Counted from the first letter of the stretch, positions 34,091-43,228 are shown. The stretch: 64,000 nt of DNA from Umezawaea beigongshangensis (GCF_016464305.1 NZ_JAEIOJ010000004.1:434001-498000), one strand, 5' to 3'. Notes: generated by a model not told the origin, from the letters alone. Translations and numbers: made by a program.

Positions 34091-35680
34091 TCAGTCTGCC
34101 GTCGAACCCGCGTCGCTCGCAGCCACCTGCGCCGAATCGCCGCTCTCGACGCCGCCGCGACGACGGCGACGGCGCTTGACCTGCCGCTCACCGCCCTCGG
34201 CCGCGGGCGACTCCGCCGGCGTGTCGGTCTGCGGTGCGGGAGCGTCGCCGTTCTCGCCCGCGCGGCGGCGGCGACGGCGGCGCGGGCGCGTGCCGTCCTC
34301 CTCGGCGGCCGGCGTGTCGGCCGCGGCGCTCTGCTGCTCCACGGTGGACGCGCCGCCGCGGGTGCGGGTGCGGGTCTTGCCGCCACCGCTGGAGCGGCTG
34401 CGCGACTTCCGCTCGCCCTTGAGGTTCTCCTCCGGCTCCGCGTCCAGCCCGGCCCTGGTGCGCTGGCCGAGCGGGAGCCTGCCGGTGGAGTCCTCGGAGA
34501 TGTGCAGGTCGGCGAACAGGTGGTCCGACGTCGAGTACGTCTCCACCGGCTCCGGCTTGCCGAGGCCGAGCGCGTCGCTGATCATCTTCCAGCGCGGCAT
34601 CTCGTCCCAGTCGACGAGCGTCACGGCGACACCGGTGCGCCCGGCGCGGCCCGTGCGGCCGATGCGGTGGACGTAGGTCTTCTCGTCCTCGGGGCACTGG
34701 TAGTTGACGACGTGGGTCACGCCGCTGACGTCGATGCCGCGGGCGGCGACGTCGGTCGCGACCAGCACGTCGACCTTGCCGGAGCGGAACGCGCGCAGCG
34801 CCTGCTCGCGCGCGCCCTGGCCCAGGTCGCCGTGCACGGCCGCGGCGGCGAAACCGCGCTCGGCCAGGTCGTCGGAGATCTTCTGCGCGGTCCGCTTGGT
34901 GCGCGTGAAGATCATCGACAGGCCGCGGTCCTTCGCCTGGAGCACGCGGGCCAGCAGCTCGACCTTGTCCATCGCGTGCGCGCGGTAGACGAACTGCTCG
35001 GTGCGCTCGTGGATCGCGCTGGCGTCGTTCTCCTCGGCCCTGATGTGCGTGGGCTGCGTGAGGAACGTCCTGGCCAGGGTGATGATCGGGCCCGGCATGG
35101 TCGCCGAGAACAGCATCGTCTGCCGCTTCTCCGGCACCATGCGCAGGATGCGCTCGATGTCGGGCAGGAAGCCCAGGTCGAGCATCTCGTCGGCCTCGTC
35201 CAGCACCAGGTTCTTGGCCTTGCCCAGCACGAGGTGGCGCTGCTCGGCGAGGTCCAGCAGGCGGCCGGGCGTGCCGACGACCACGTCGACGCCCTTGCGC
35301 AGGGAGGCGATCTGCGGCTCGTACGGACGGCCGCCGTAGATCGCCATGACCCGCACGTCGAGGTGCTTGGCGGCGTGGGTCAGGTCCGCGGTGACCTGGA
35401 GGCACAGCTCGCGGGTCGGGACCACGACGAGCGCCTGCGGCGTGCCGTCACCCGGAGTGGTGATCCGCTGGAGCAGCGGGATGCCGAAGCCGAGGGTCTT
35501 GCCGGTGCCGGTGCGGGCCTGGCCGATCACGTCGTCCCCGGCCAGCGCGAGCGGCAGGGTCAGCTCCTGGATGGCGAACGCCCGCTCGATGCCGGCCTCG
35601 GCCAGTGCGCGGACGATCTCCTCGCGCACGCCCAGCTCGGCGAAGGTGGGGGAGTTCTCGCGCACCGGGGCGTTGGCCAC
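34091..35680 (-). CDS. rhlE: DEAD-box RNA helicase RhlE
   Basis: 529 residues from a GTG at 35680. Motifs in order: Q motif (FAIQELTLPLALAG), Walker A ARTGTGKT at 55-62, PTREL, TPGRLLDLAE, VLDEADEML, SAT in LFSATMPGPI, and in the second domain TDVAARGIDV and HRIGRTGRAGRTG. The last 100 residues are low-complexity with RRRRRRRR runs, an RNA-binding tail. It unwinds RNA in ribosome assembly or decay. The frame stays open upstream for about 31 codons (DKNLDPISLEHSEAGLPDDD) without an ATG, GTG or TTG, so the start is uncertain. Downstream lies the propeller gene, about 45 bases on. Confidence 0.92.
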   Translation of the reverse strand: MANAPVRENSPTFAELGVREEIVRALAEAGIERAFAIQELTLPLALAGDDVIGQARTGTGKTLGFGIPLLQRITTPGDGTPQALVVVPTRELCLQVTADLTHAAKHLDVRVMAIYGGRPYEPQIASLRKGVDVVVGTPGRLLDLAEQRHLVLGKAKNLVLDEADEMLDLGFLPDIERILRMVPEKRQTMLFSATMPGPIITLARTFLTQPTHIRAEENDASAIHERTEQFVYRAHAMDKVELLARVLQAKDRGLSMIFTRTKRTAQKISDDLAERGFAAAAVHGDLGQGAREQALRAFRSGKVDVLVATDVAARGIDVSGVTHVVNYQCPEDEKTYVHRIGRTGRAGRTGVAVTLVDWDEMPRWKMISDALGLGKPEPVETYSTSDHLFADLHISEDSTGRLPLGQRTRAGLDAEPEENLKGERKSRSRSSGGGKTRTRTRGGASTVEQQSAAADTPAAEEDGTRPRRRRRRRAGENGDAPAPQTDTPAESPAAEGGERQVKRRRRRRGGVESGDSAQVAASDAGSTAD

Positions 35681-36134
35681 CAGCGGCTGCGAGGGGTCGT
35701 CGTCGGGCAGACCCGCCTCGCTGTGCTCCAGGGAGATCGGGTCGAGGTTCTTGTCTTCTTCACTAGCGGTCAGGATGATCGCCTCTCTCAGCTCGTTCCA
35801 GCGCGCACGTGGCCCTGGACGGGCCTCTCGACCGCGCCGTCCGCCGCGGGCCGTGTGGCCGGGCGGGGCGCGGGAGGGCCTGCGAGGTTTGTGCGCGCAC
35901 CCTCACGTGGCGGCAGTGCACCGCCGTGATCTGCACCGCGGTGCCGTCGCTGCCGCGAAGCCCGTCAGCTCCGCCGTCCTTCCGGGGAGGCCGAACCGTG
36001 GCCGCGCTGCGGCTCGCACCGGGCGTCGAGGGAGAAGTCTACCCGCAACGACCGGTCTACCGGGCATTTCGTGATTCGTGCGTCCGTCGTGGTCGTGCGG
36101 AGCCGCCCGGCACGCTGCCACTAGGCTCGTTCTC
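35681..36134. other. Divergent intergenic region rhlE / ferritin-like gene
   Basis: About 450 bases. The left 100 bases continue the rhlE frame without a usual start; GAGAGAGG near 35790 on the minus strand looks like a ribosome site for a possible non-standard start. The rest is a long 5' region of rhlE, not rare for RNA helicases. TAGGCT at 36123 is a probable -10 for the leaderless ferritin-like gene. No hairpin stands out. Confidence 0.5.
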
Positions 36135-36806
36135 ATGAGCGAGGCGGTAACGGTCGGGGTCGCTGGAGAACTGCCGGAGGGGGTGTCCGACCTGCTCGGG
36201 GCGCTCGCCTACGGGGAGCTGTCGGCGTTCGACCGGATGGCCGAGGACGCGCGGACGGCGCCGTCGCTGTCCGGGCGCGCCGCGCTGTCGGCGATGGCGG
36301 CGGCCGAGATCGGGCACTACGGGCTGCTGGAGCGCTACCTGGCGGACCGGGGCGTCGTGGTCGAGGACGCGATGCGCCCGTTCGTCGTCGGGTTCGACAA
36401 CTTCCACACCTCCACGGCTCCCAGGACGTGGCTGGAATCACTGGTCAAGGCGTACGTGGGCGACGGGCTGGCCGCCGACTTCTACCGCGAGGTCGCCGAG
36501 TGGCTCGACGCGCCGACGAGGGAGCTCGTGCTCGCCGTCCTCGCCGACACGGGCCACTCCGCGTTCGCCGAGCGCGAAGTCCTCGCGGCGTGCGAGGCCG
36601 ACCCGAAGCTGCGCGACCGGCTCACCCTGTGGGGGCGTCGCCTGCTGGGCGAGGCGTTGACGAACGCCCAGTACGTGGTGGCGGAGCGGGACGCGCTCGC
36701 CGAGCTGATCATCCGCGGATCGGGTGATCTCGCGGGCATCGCGGGCCTGTTCCGGAGGCTCCAGCAGAGCCACACGCGCCGCATGGGGAACCTCGGCCTC
36801 GGCTAG
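36135..36806 (+). CDS. Ferritin-like superfamily protein, Rv3210c-like
   Basis: 223 residues, ATG 36135; TAGGCT about 7 bases upstream suggests a leaderless transcript. Four-helix ferritin-like fold: [60 protein letters not shown] and [20 protein letters not shown]. The E...ExxH-type residues (GELSAF, AEIGHY, TGHSAF) resemble the diiron site of MiaE-like hydroxylases, though the second half is not fully conserved. It matches Rv3210c by position, from memory. Function unknown. Confidence 0.82.
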   Translation: MSEAVTVGVAGELPEGVSDLLGALAYGELSAFDRMAEDARTAPSLSGRAALSAMAAAEIGHYGLLERYLADRGVVVEDAMRPFVVGFDNFHTSTAPRTWLESLVKAYVGDGLAADFYREVAEWLDAPTRELVLAVLADTGHSAFAEREVLAACEADPKLRDRLTLWGRRLLGEALTNAQYVVAERDALAELIIRGSGDLAGIAGLFRRLQQSHTRRMGNLGLG

Positions 36807-36845
36807 TGTTGGTTCCGAGAGTCATCAACGCGCACGGAGGTCAGC

Positions 36846-37073
36846 GTGGAGGTCAAGGTCGGCGTCGCGGACAGCGGGCGGGAGCTCGTCGTGTCCAGTG
36901 GTCTCACTCCCGACGAGGTCGAGTCGCTGGTCGCGGACGCGCTGAAGAACCAGCAGGGCGTCCTCGCCCTGGTGGACCAGAAGGGTGCGCGGTTCGTGAT
37001 CCCCACGGCCCGCATCGCCTACGTGGAGATCGGCCCCAGCGACTCGCGGCGGGTCGGCTTCGCCGCCGTGTAG
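36846..37073 (+). CDS. DUF3107 protein
   Basis: 75 residues, GTG with GGAGGTCAGC upstream. Small alpha/beta protein: MEVKVGVADSGRELVVSSGL, PDEVESLVADAL, QQGVLALVDQKGARFVIPTA then RIAYVEIG. The DUF3107 family (Rv3208A in M. tuberculosis, from memory) is confined to actinobacteria and of unknown function. It follows the ferritin-like gene by 39 bases and is probably in its operon. Confidence 0.9.
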   Translation: MEVKVGVADSGRELVVSSGLTPDEVESLVADALKNQQGVLALVDQKGARFVIPTARIAYVEIGPSDSRRVGFAAV

Positions 37074-37218
37074 TTCCCGGCACCGTGCGACCCGGTCGTC
37101 CCGTCGCGGACGGCCGGGACCCGCGCGGTCGGCTCACCACCGCTGGTGGCGCGCCGGCCGTCGTGACGCGGTGGCGCTTCCGCCGGCCGGGTTCGGCCGG
37201 TCGGGGCGTGCGCCGCGG

Positions 37219-37947
37219 TCACCGCGCCTCCCCGGTGTGCTCCCCGGTGATCAGCCGCAGGCGCGGACCCGAGGTCAGCGGCTCGTCGGGGTCGATCTCG
37301 ATGCCCGCGCCGCGCAGCAGGCCGTCGATGGCGTGCCAGATGAGCGTGGTCAGGTACTCGCTCAGCGCCTGCTTGGTCATCGACTGCCGGTCGAGCCACC
37401 AGTCGCCCGCGTTCTGCACCATGCCGACCAGCGCGTGCGCCCACGGCTCCGCGCCGCCCGAGTCCATGCCGAACGCCCGCAGGTGGTCGCCGAGCAGCCG
37501 GGCCAGGGCGGCGGCGATGAGCTCCTTGTCCTCGCTCACGACGTCCTGCTCCACCGGCCGGTCGGTGAACGAGCCGCGCACCACGAACCGGTAGAGGTTC
37601 GGGTTCTCCTCGATGACGCCGAGGTAGGCGTTCACGATGCGGCGGATGCGCTCGCGGATCGGGCCGTCGGTGGCGATGGCGGGGCCGAGCTGGTCCATCA
37701 GCAGTTCGGTGGCACGCCGCCCGACCGCCAGGTAGAGGTCGGACTTGTCGGTGAAGTGCCGGTAGAGCACCGGCTTGCTGACCCCGGCCTCCGCGGCGAT
37801 CTCGTCCATGCCGACCTCGGGGCCGTGCGCGGCGACCGCGCGGATCGTCGCCTCGACGAACTCCGCCCTGCGGGCCTCGCGGTGCCCCTTCCAGCGCTCT
37901 CGGCGTGCGTCGGTCCCGCCGGGCGCACCCTTGACAGTGCGAGCCAT
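37219..37947 (-). CDS. TetR-family regulator
   Basis: 242 residues from the ATG at 37947. The N-terminal helix-turn-helix is clear: FVEATIRAVAAHGPEVGMDE, IAAEAGVSKPVLYRHFTDKS; the C-terminal ligand domain includes AYLGVIEENPNLYRFVVRGS. It is divergent from an alpha/beta hydrolase gene, and a palindrome GTTACC-ACT-GGTAAC lies between them. The likely role is to repress itself and the hydrolase until a lipophilic ligand binds. This pair is an insertion compared with the mycobacterial block. Confidence 0.9.
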   Translation of the reverse strand: MARTVKGAPGGTDARRERWKGHREARRAEFVEATIRAVAAHGPEVGMDEIAAEAGVSKPVLYRHFTDKSDLYLAVGRRATELLMDQLGPAIATDGPIRERIRRIVNAYLGVIEENPNLYRFVVRGSFTDRPVEQDVVSEDKELIAAALARLLGDHLRAFGMDSGGAEPWAHALVGMVQNAGDWWLDRQSMTKQALSEYLTTLIWHAIDGLLRGAGIEIDPDEPLTSGPRLRLITGEHTGEAR

Positions 37948-37966
37948 GTGACGCACGCTACCAGAA

Positions 37967-37987
37967 GTAACCGTTACCACTGGTAAC
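37967..37987. promoter_or_regulatory. Putative TetR operator
   Basis: GTTACC at 37973-37978 and GGTAAC at 37982-37987 form a palindrome about the triplet ACT; GTAAC at 37967 repeats the half-site. It lies 20 bases from the TetR start and 25 from the hydrolase start, in an otherwise GC-rich gap. Confidence 0.7.
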
Positions 37988-38011
37988 ACCTACTGCTCCG
38001 GGGAGGACCTG

Positions 38012-38926
38012 ATGACGCGGGCCGCGAGGGGCGCCGACCGCCGGAGGACCGCGAAGCCGCCGCCCGACCGGGCGACCTCCCGGTTCACCACCTCGGACGG
38101 CACCGCGCTGCACGTCGTCGACACCGGCCCCCGCGACGCGGGGACGACCGTCGTGCTGCTGCACGGCTGGACGCTCGACCACTCGTCGTGGAACCGCGTC
38201 GCCGACGCCCTGCCGGGGCGGGTGCTGCGCTACGACCACCGCGGCCACGGCGCCTCGGCGCCCGCGGCGCCGGGAACGGCCACGATCGAGCGGCTGGCGC
38301 GGGACCTGGCCGAGCTGCTGGCCGACCGCGTGCCCACCGGGCGGGTGGTGCTGGCCGGGCACTCGATGGGCGGCATGACGATCATGGCGCTCGCCGAGAC
38401 GCACCCCGAACTGCTGGACCGCGTCGCGGGCGTGGCGCTCGTGGCCACGTCGTGCGGCGGACTGGCTCAGATCTCCCTCGGGCTGCCGGAGCGGGTCGCG
38501 GCGCTGGTCGCGAGGGGTGAGAAGGTCGTCAACCGGCGGATCGCCGCGCTGCGCGGACCGGTGCTGCTGCGCCGCCCGCGGCTCGTCCGGCCCGCTCTGC
38601 GGTGGCTGCTGTTCGGCGCGCGCCCCGACCGCGCGGACGTCACCGCGACCGCCGAGACCGTGGCGCGCTGCCACCCGGCGGCCCTGGTCGCCTTCCGCGA
38701 GTCGCTCAGCGAGCACGAGCGCCGCGAGGCGCTGGCCGCGCTGGCGCCCGTGCCGTCGGTGGTGCTCGCCGGTGGCGCCGACCGGCTCACGCCCGTGCCG
38801 CACGCCGCGGTGATCGCCGACGAGCTGCCGCGGACCCGGCTGGTCGTCCTCCCCGGCGCGGGCCACATGCTGCCGCTGGAGCGCCCGGCGGAGGTCGCCA
38901 CGCGCATCGCGCGCCTCCTGCGGTGA
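38012..38926 (+). CDS. Alpha/beta hydrolase under TetR control
   Basis: 304 residues, ATG with GGGGAGGA upstream. Fold motifs: VVLLHGWTLDHSSWNRVADA, nucleophile elbow VLAGHSMGGMTIMA, acid in LAGGADRLTPVPH and final His in PGAGHMLPLERP. The cap region (about 165-215) is Arg-rich and of the haloalkane dehalogenase/lipase-like size. No signal peptide. Divergent from the TetR gene with a shared operator; it probably detoxifies or breaks down a lipophilic ester. Confidence 0.88.
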   Translation: MTRAARGADRRRTAKPPPDRATSRFTTSDGTALHVVDTGPRDAGTTVVLLHGWTLDHSSWNRVADALPGRVLRYDHRGHGASAPAAPGTATIERLARDLAELLADRVPTGRVVLAGHSMGGMTIMALAETHPELLDRVAGVALVATSCGGLAQISLGLPERVAALVARGEKVVNRRIAALRGPVLLRRPRLVRPALRWLLFGARPDRADVTATAETVARCHPAALVAFRESLSEHERREALAALAPVPSVVLAGGADRLTPVPHAAVIADELPRTRLVVLPGAGHMLPLERPAEVATRIARLLR

Positions 38927-38942
38927 CCCCGGTGGCCGGGGG

Positions 38943-39593
38943 TCAGTGCTGGAGCGGGAAACCGCCGCCGATGCCGCGCCACGCCAGGTTGGAGATCAGC
39001 GAGACCGCCTCCTCCTTCGGCACCTTGCGGTCGTCGGCCAGCCACGAGCGGGCCGTCACCTGGCTCAGGCCGACCAGGCCCACGGCGAGCAGCCGCGCGC
39101 GGTGCTCGTCGAGCCCGGCGTCCGCGGTGATCGTCCGGGTGATGGCGTCGACGCTGTCGGTGGTCGCGCGCTCCACGGCCCGCGCGACCTGCGGCTCGCT
39201 GCGCAGGTCGGACTCGAACACCATCCGGAACGCCTGGCCCTCGCCGTCGACGAAGTCGTAGAACGCGGCCACGGCGGCGTGCACCCGCAGCTTGTTGTCC
39301 GTGGTGGACCCGATCGCACCGCGCACCCGGCTGACCAGCTCGTCCACGTGGGAGTCCAGCAGAGCCATGTAGAGCTCCAGCTTGCCGGGGAAGTGCTGGT
39401 AGAGCACGGGCTTGCTGACACCGGCGCGCTCGGCGATCTCGTCCATCGCCGCGGCGTGGTAGCCGTTGTTCACGAACACGTCCTGCGCGGCGGCGAGCAG
39501 CTGAGCGCGGCGGGCGGTCCGCGGCAGGCGGACGCCGCGGCCGGCGGGTGCCGTCCCGTGGTGCCCGACCGCCGGGTGGGTCGTGTCCGTCAT
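38943..39593 (-). CDS. TetR-family regulator, Rv3208-like
   Basis: 216 residues from the ATG at 39593. HTH: LLAAAQDVFVNNGYHAAAMD then EIAERAGVSKPVLYQHFPGK; ligand domain with VHAAVAAFYDFVDGEGQAFR and LLAVGLVGLSQVTARSWL. Position between the DUF3107 and DUF3152 genes, and the sequence as remembered, match M. tuberculosis Rv3208. Divergent from the hydrolase at 39.7 kb, which it may regulate. No clear operator palindrome is seen in the 125 bases between them. Confidence 0.9.
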   Translation of the reverse strand: MTDTTHPAVGHHGTAPAGRGVRLPRTARRAQLLAAAQDVFVNNGYHAAAMDEIAERAGVSKPVLYQHFPGKLELYMALLDSHVDELVSRVRGAIGSTTDNKLRVHAAVAAFYDFVDGEGQAFRMVFESDLRSEPQVARAVERATTDSVDAITRTITADAGLDEHRARLLAVGLVGLSQVTARSWLADDRKVPKEEAVSLISNLAWRGIGGGFPLQH

Positions 39594-39718
39594 GGTGCCT
39601 CCAGCCAGGTCATCGCGGCGCCGGGACGGGGTTGCCACACCCGGCACGGCCGCAACCTTACTCGGGGGTAGCAGCCCGCCGTGAATCGTCGCGGCGCGTC
39701 TTCCAGCATCCTGGGGAG

Positions 39719-40708
39719 ATGACGGAAACCACCGGGGTGCCCCGCGCACCGCTCACCCACGTGCCCCTGTCCACCGTCTCGCTCCCCCCGCTGGACAGCT
39801 CCGCCCCGCCGTGGCCGGGGGAGAACGTCGAGGTCGCCGGGCACCGCCTGCACGTCCGCACCACCCCCGGACCGGGGCCGGACGCGCCGACCGCGGTCTA
39901 CGTCCACGGCCTCGGCGGATCGGCGACCAACTGGACCGACCTGGCCGCGCAGCTCGCCGGTCACGTCAACGGGATCGCGCTCGACCTCCCCGGTTTCGGC
40001 AGGTCGGAGCCGGTGGACGGCTACGACTACGCCATCGCCACGCACGCCGGAGTCGTGATCGAGTTCGTCGAGGGCCTGGACCGCGGGCCCGTTCACCTGT
40101 TCGGCAACTCGATGGGCGGCGCGATCTCGCTGCTGGTCGCCGCGACCCGCCCCGACCTCGTGCGCACCCTGACCCTCGTCTCGCCCGCCGTGCCCGACCT
40201 GCGGCCCAGCCTGTCCAGGGTGTCCGACCCGCGGCTGCCGCTGGCGTTCCTGCCGTTCGTGGGCACGCCGGTGCGTCGCAGGCTGGCCACGATCTCCCCG
40301 CGCCAGCGCACCGAGCAGATGCTGCGGCTGTGCTTCGGCGACCCCGCGTCGGTCCCGGAGAACCGCATCAGGGAGAGCATGGAGGAGAACGACGAGCGCA
40401 GCCGCCAGCCGTGGGCGCAGGCGGCGCTCACCGCCAGCACGCTCGCCATCTTCCGCTCCTGGTTCGTCCCGCGCGCCCGGTCGCTGTGGACCGTCGCGCC
40501 GCGCGTGAGCGCCCCGTCGCTGGTGGTGTGGGGCACGCGGGACCGGCTCGTCAGCGTCCGCAAGGCCCCCAGGACCGCGTCGCTGCTGCCGCGCGGGCGG
40601 CTCCTCGTGCTGCCCGGCACGGGGCACGTGGCCCAGATGGAGCGGCCGGTGACCGTGGCGCGGGCCGTGCTGGGCATGTGGGAGTCGGTGGACGACCACG
40701 CCTGGTGA
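39719..40708 (+). CDS. Alpha/beta hydrolase
   Basis: 329 residues, ATG with GGGGAG just before. Motifs: AVYVHGLGGSATNWTDLAAQ, LDLPGFGRSEPVDG, nucleophile elbow LFGNSMGGAISLL, acid in VWGTRDRLVSVRK and final His in GTGHVAQMERP. GNSMGG is the elbow of C-C bond hydrolases and esterases acting on ring-cleavage or lipid products. The first 30 residues are Pro-rich and variable. Divergent from the Rv3208-like TetR gene. Confidence 0.88.
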   Translation: MTETTGVPRAPLTHVPLSTVSLPPLDSSAPPWPGENVEVAGHRLHVRTTPGPGPDAPTAVYVHGLGGSATNWTDLAAQLAGHVNGIALDLPGFGRSEPVDGYDYAIATHAGVVIEFVEGLDRGPVHLFGNSMGGAISLLVAATRPDLVRTLTLVSPAVPDLRPSLSRVSDPRLPLAFLPFVGTPVRRRLATISPRQRTEQMLRLCFGDPASVPENRIRESMEENDERSRQPWAQAALTASTLAIFRSWFVPRARSLWTVAPRVSAPSLVVWGTRDRLVSVRKAPRTASLLPRGRLLVLPGTGHVAQMERPVTVARAVLGMWESVDDHAW

Positions 40709-40782
40709 TCGACCCCGCTCGCGCGGTGACGGGCGCGTGGTGTAGTGAAGACCTGCGCGCCCCGGTGTGGCACCCTGAGCGC

Positions 40783-41895
40783 ATGACTTCCGAAGGGCGC
40801 GGCGAGGAAGCCGATCGTTCCCCTTCTGCCTCCGGAACGGGCTTCACGGCCGTCGGCGAGCGAACGCTGAACAACGAGGAGCGCTACCGGCGCGGCACGC
40901 GGCGCACCGCGGCGGAGCCCCTCACCGCGTCCTGGGTGCCGGACGCGGCGGTCGAGTCGGTCGTCAGGCGTCCGGTCGCGCCGCGCCGCACCGGCGTCGC
41001 CGGACTGCTGTCGCACTACGGCTGGCGCGTCTACGCCGTGCCGGTGCTGCTCGTGCTCACCGCGCTCGTGGCCCTGGACTCCGCCGCGCCGTCGGTGACG
41101 AACACCGGCGCCGGTGACGCCGGGGTGTCCGGCGGTGGCGGCGGCACGGGACAGCCCGCGCGCGAGCAGCCCGCGCTGCCGGACGTGAGCGAGGTCCCCG
41201 CGCCGAAGCCGGACCTCGGCGGCACGACCGCCGAACTGCCCCCCGGCCCCGAGTTCACCCGGACCGCCACGGGCATCTGGCGCGGGGTGGCCGGAGGCAC
41301 CGACGTGTTCGGCGTCGAGGGCGACGTCGTGCGGTACGCGGTGGCCGTCGAGGAGGGCATCAGCCCCTCCGGCTACCAGAACGACGAGGCCGCGTTCGCG
41401 TCGACGATCGACGACACGCTGCGGGACCCGCGCAGCTGGATCGGCACGAGGACCGTGCGGATGCAGCGCGTCCCCGTCGAGGAGAACCCCGACTTCACGA
41501 TCAGCCTGACCACCCCGGAGACGACCCACCGGCTGTGCGGCGAGTCGATCAACGCCGAGTCGTCCTGCTACGACCCCGGCCTGGCCGGTCCGACGAACCG
41601 CGTCGTGCTCAACCTGGCCCGGTGGGTGCGCGGCGCGAAGGCGTACGGGCCCGACCTGTCGACCTACCGCGCGTACGTGATCAACCACGAGGTCGGCCAC
41701 GCGCTCCAGCGCCCGCACGAGGGCTGCCAGGCCGACGGCGCTCCCGCGCCGGTGATGATGCAGCAGACCTTCGGCGTCGCGAACGACTACGTCTGGGAGC
41801 TGAACCAGACCGACGCCACCAACCGCGAGGTCGTGCCCAAGAACGGGTTCGTCTGCACGATCAACCCCTACCCGGTGCCGGGGGGCGGCCAGTAG
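40783..41895 (+). CDS. DUF3152 membrane-anchored metallopeptidase-like protein
   Basis: 370 residues. A cytoplasmic part of about 80 residues, one helix (WRVYAVPVLLVLTALVALDS), a Gly/Pro-rich linker and the outer DUF3152 domain (from about 155: RYAVAVEEGISPSGY). The zincin motif HEVGH lies at 302-306 in INHEVGHALQRPHEGC, where a third His follows; flanking Cys pairs probably form disulfides. The family includes Rv3207c of M. tuberculosis. Likely a zinc-dependent protease, substrate unknown. A terminator hairpin follows the stop. Confidence 0.87.
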   Translation: MTSEGRGEEADRSPSASGTGFTAVGERTLNNEERYRRGTRRTAAEPLTASWVPDAAVESVVRRPVAPRRTGVAGLLSHYGWRVYAVPVLLVLTALVALDSAAPSVTNTGAGDAGVSGGGGGTGQPAREQPALPDVSEVPAPKPDLGGTTAELPPGPEFTRTATGIWRGVAGGTDVFGVEGDVVRYAVAVEEGISPSGYQNDEAAFASTIDDTLRDPRSWIGTRTVRMQRVPVEENPDFTISLTTPETTHRLCGESINAESSCYDPGLAGPTNRVVLNLARWVRGAKAYGPDLSTYRAYVINHEVGHALQRPHEGCQADGAPAPVMMQQTFGVANDYVWELNQTDATNREVVPKNGFVCTINPYPVPGGGQ

Positions 41896-41907
41896 GCCGT
41901 GTCCACG

Positions 41908-41928
41908 GGGTGAGACGGTTTCTCACCC
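41908..41928 (+). terminator. Terminator after the DUF3152 gene
   Basis: GGGTGAGA at 41908-41915 pairs with TCTCACCC at 41921-41928 over a five-base loop. It lies between the DUF3152 stop and the moeZ gene. Confidence 0.65.
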
Positions 41929-41995
41929 GGGAAGACCGGGGTGCACCCTGGCGTTGTCCAGGACTGGACTGTTCACACGCTTCGAGGAGGAGCAG

Positions 41996-43168
41996 ATGGC
42001 GCTTCCGCCGCTCGTGGAGCCCGCAGCGGAGCTGACCAAGGAAGAAGTCGCGCGCTACAGCCGCCACCTGATCATCCCGGACGTCGGGGTGGACGGGCAG
42101 AAGCGTCTGAAGAACGCGAAGGTGCTGGTGGTCGGCGCGGGTGGTCTCGGCAGCCCCGCCCTGCTCTACCTGGCCGCGGCCGGAGTGGGCACGCTCGGGA
42201 TCGTCGACTTCGACGTGGTGGACGAGTCGAACCTGCAGCGCCAGGTCATCCACGGTCAGTCCGACATCGGCAAGCCCAAGGCGGAGTCCGCGCGCGACTC
42301 CGTCGCCGAGATCAACCCGTTCGTCAAGGTGGTCCTGCACCAGACGCACCTGAACTCGGAGAACGCGCTCGACGTCTTCCGCGACTACGACCTGATCCTG
42401 GACGGCACGGACAACTTCGCCACCAGGTACCTGGTCAACGACGCCGCGGTGCTGCTCGGCAAGCCGTACGTCTGGGGCTCGATCTTCCGGTTCGAGGGCC
42501 AGGTCAGCGTCTTCTGGGAGGACGCCCCCGGCGGTCAGGGCCTGAACTACCGCGACCTCTACCCCGAGCCGCCGCCCCCCGGCATGGTCCCGTCGTGCGC
42601 CGAGGGCGGCGTGCTGGGCGTGCTGTGCGCGTCCATCGGCTCGATCATGGTGACCGAGGCGATCAAGCTGCTCACCGGCATCGGCGACCCGCTGCTCGGC
42701 CGCCTGATGGTGTACGACGCGCTGGACATGACCTACCGGACCATCAAGATCCGCAAGGACCCGGCCAGCCCGAAGATCACCGAGCTGATCGACTACGACG
42801 CGTTCTGCGGTGTCGTCTCCGACGACGCGCAGCAGGCCGCGGCGGGCAGCACGATCACGCCGCTGGAGCTCAAGCAGAAGCAGGAGGGCGGCGAGGACTT
42901 CCTCCTCGTCGACGTCCGCGAGCCCCACGAGTTCGAGATCGTGCGCATCCCCGGCTCGGTCCTGATCCCCAAGGACCGCATCCTCTCCGGCGAGGCGCTG
43001 TCGGAACTGCCTCAGGACAAGCAGGTCGTGCTGCACTGCAAGTCGGGCGCGCGGTCGGCCGAGGCGCTGTCCGCACTGCACAAGGCGGGCTTCGCCGACG
43101 CCGTGCACGTCGGCGGCGGCGTCCTGGCGTGGGCCCGCGAGGTGGACCCGAGCCTGCCCACCTACTGA
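41996..43168 (+). CDS. moeZ: MoeZ: sulfur-carrier adenylyltransferase/sulfurtransferase
   Basis: 390 residues, ATG with GAGGAGG upstream. The N-terminal 270 residues are an E1/ThiF-type domain: VLVVGAGGLGSPALLYLA (nucleotide loop 47-54), DFDVVDESNLQRQVIH and DGTDNFATRYLVND. The C-terminal rhodanese domain has its loop VVLHCKSGARS with catalytic C348. It activates the C-terminal glycine of small sulfur carriers (MoaD, CysO, ThiS types) and passes sulfur to them, serving molybdopterin, cysteine and thiamin. Molybdopterin is needed by the nitrate reductase encoded about 1 kb downstream. Matches Rv3206c. Confidence 0.94.
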   Translation: MALPPLVEPAAELTKEEVARYSRHLIIPDVGVDGQKRLKNAKVLVVGAGGLGSPALLYLAAAGVGTLGIVDFDVVDESNLQRQVIHGQSDIGKPKAESARDSVAEINPFVKVVLHQTHLNSENALDVFRDYDLILDGTDNFATRYLVNDAAVLLGKPYVWGSIFRFEGQVSVFWEDAPGGQGLNYRDLYPEPPPPGMVPSCAEGGVLGVLCASIGSIMVTEAIKLLTGIGDPLLGRLMVYDALDMTYRTIKIRKDPASPKITELIDYDAFCGVVSDDAQQAAAGSTITPLELKQKQEGGEDFLLVDVREPHEFEIVRIPGSVLIPKDRILSGEALSELPQDKQVVLHCKSGARSAEALSALHKAGFADAVHVGGGVLAWAREVDPSLPTY

Positions 43169-43188
43169 CCCCCCGAGGACCCGGTCGG

Positions 43189-43228
43189 GCGACGGCCCGC
43201 GACGTGTTCGTGCGTCGCGGGCCGTCGC
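43189..43228 (+). terminator. Terminator after moeZ
   Basis: Perfect 16-bp stem: GCGACGGCCCGCGACG at 43189-43204 and its complement at 43213-43228, with an eight-base loop. Confidence 0.88.

Noticed and set aside
35809-36138. Plus-strand frame of about 110 codons in the rhlE upstream region
   Set aside because: No motif, no ribosome site and Arg/Ala-rich composition; better read as the untranslated leader of rhlE.
37080-37130. Possible hairpin after the DUF3107 gene
   Set aside because: Only a five-base stem around CCGTC-GCG-GACGG with bulged outer pairs; not clearly above chance.
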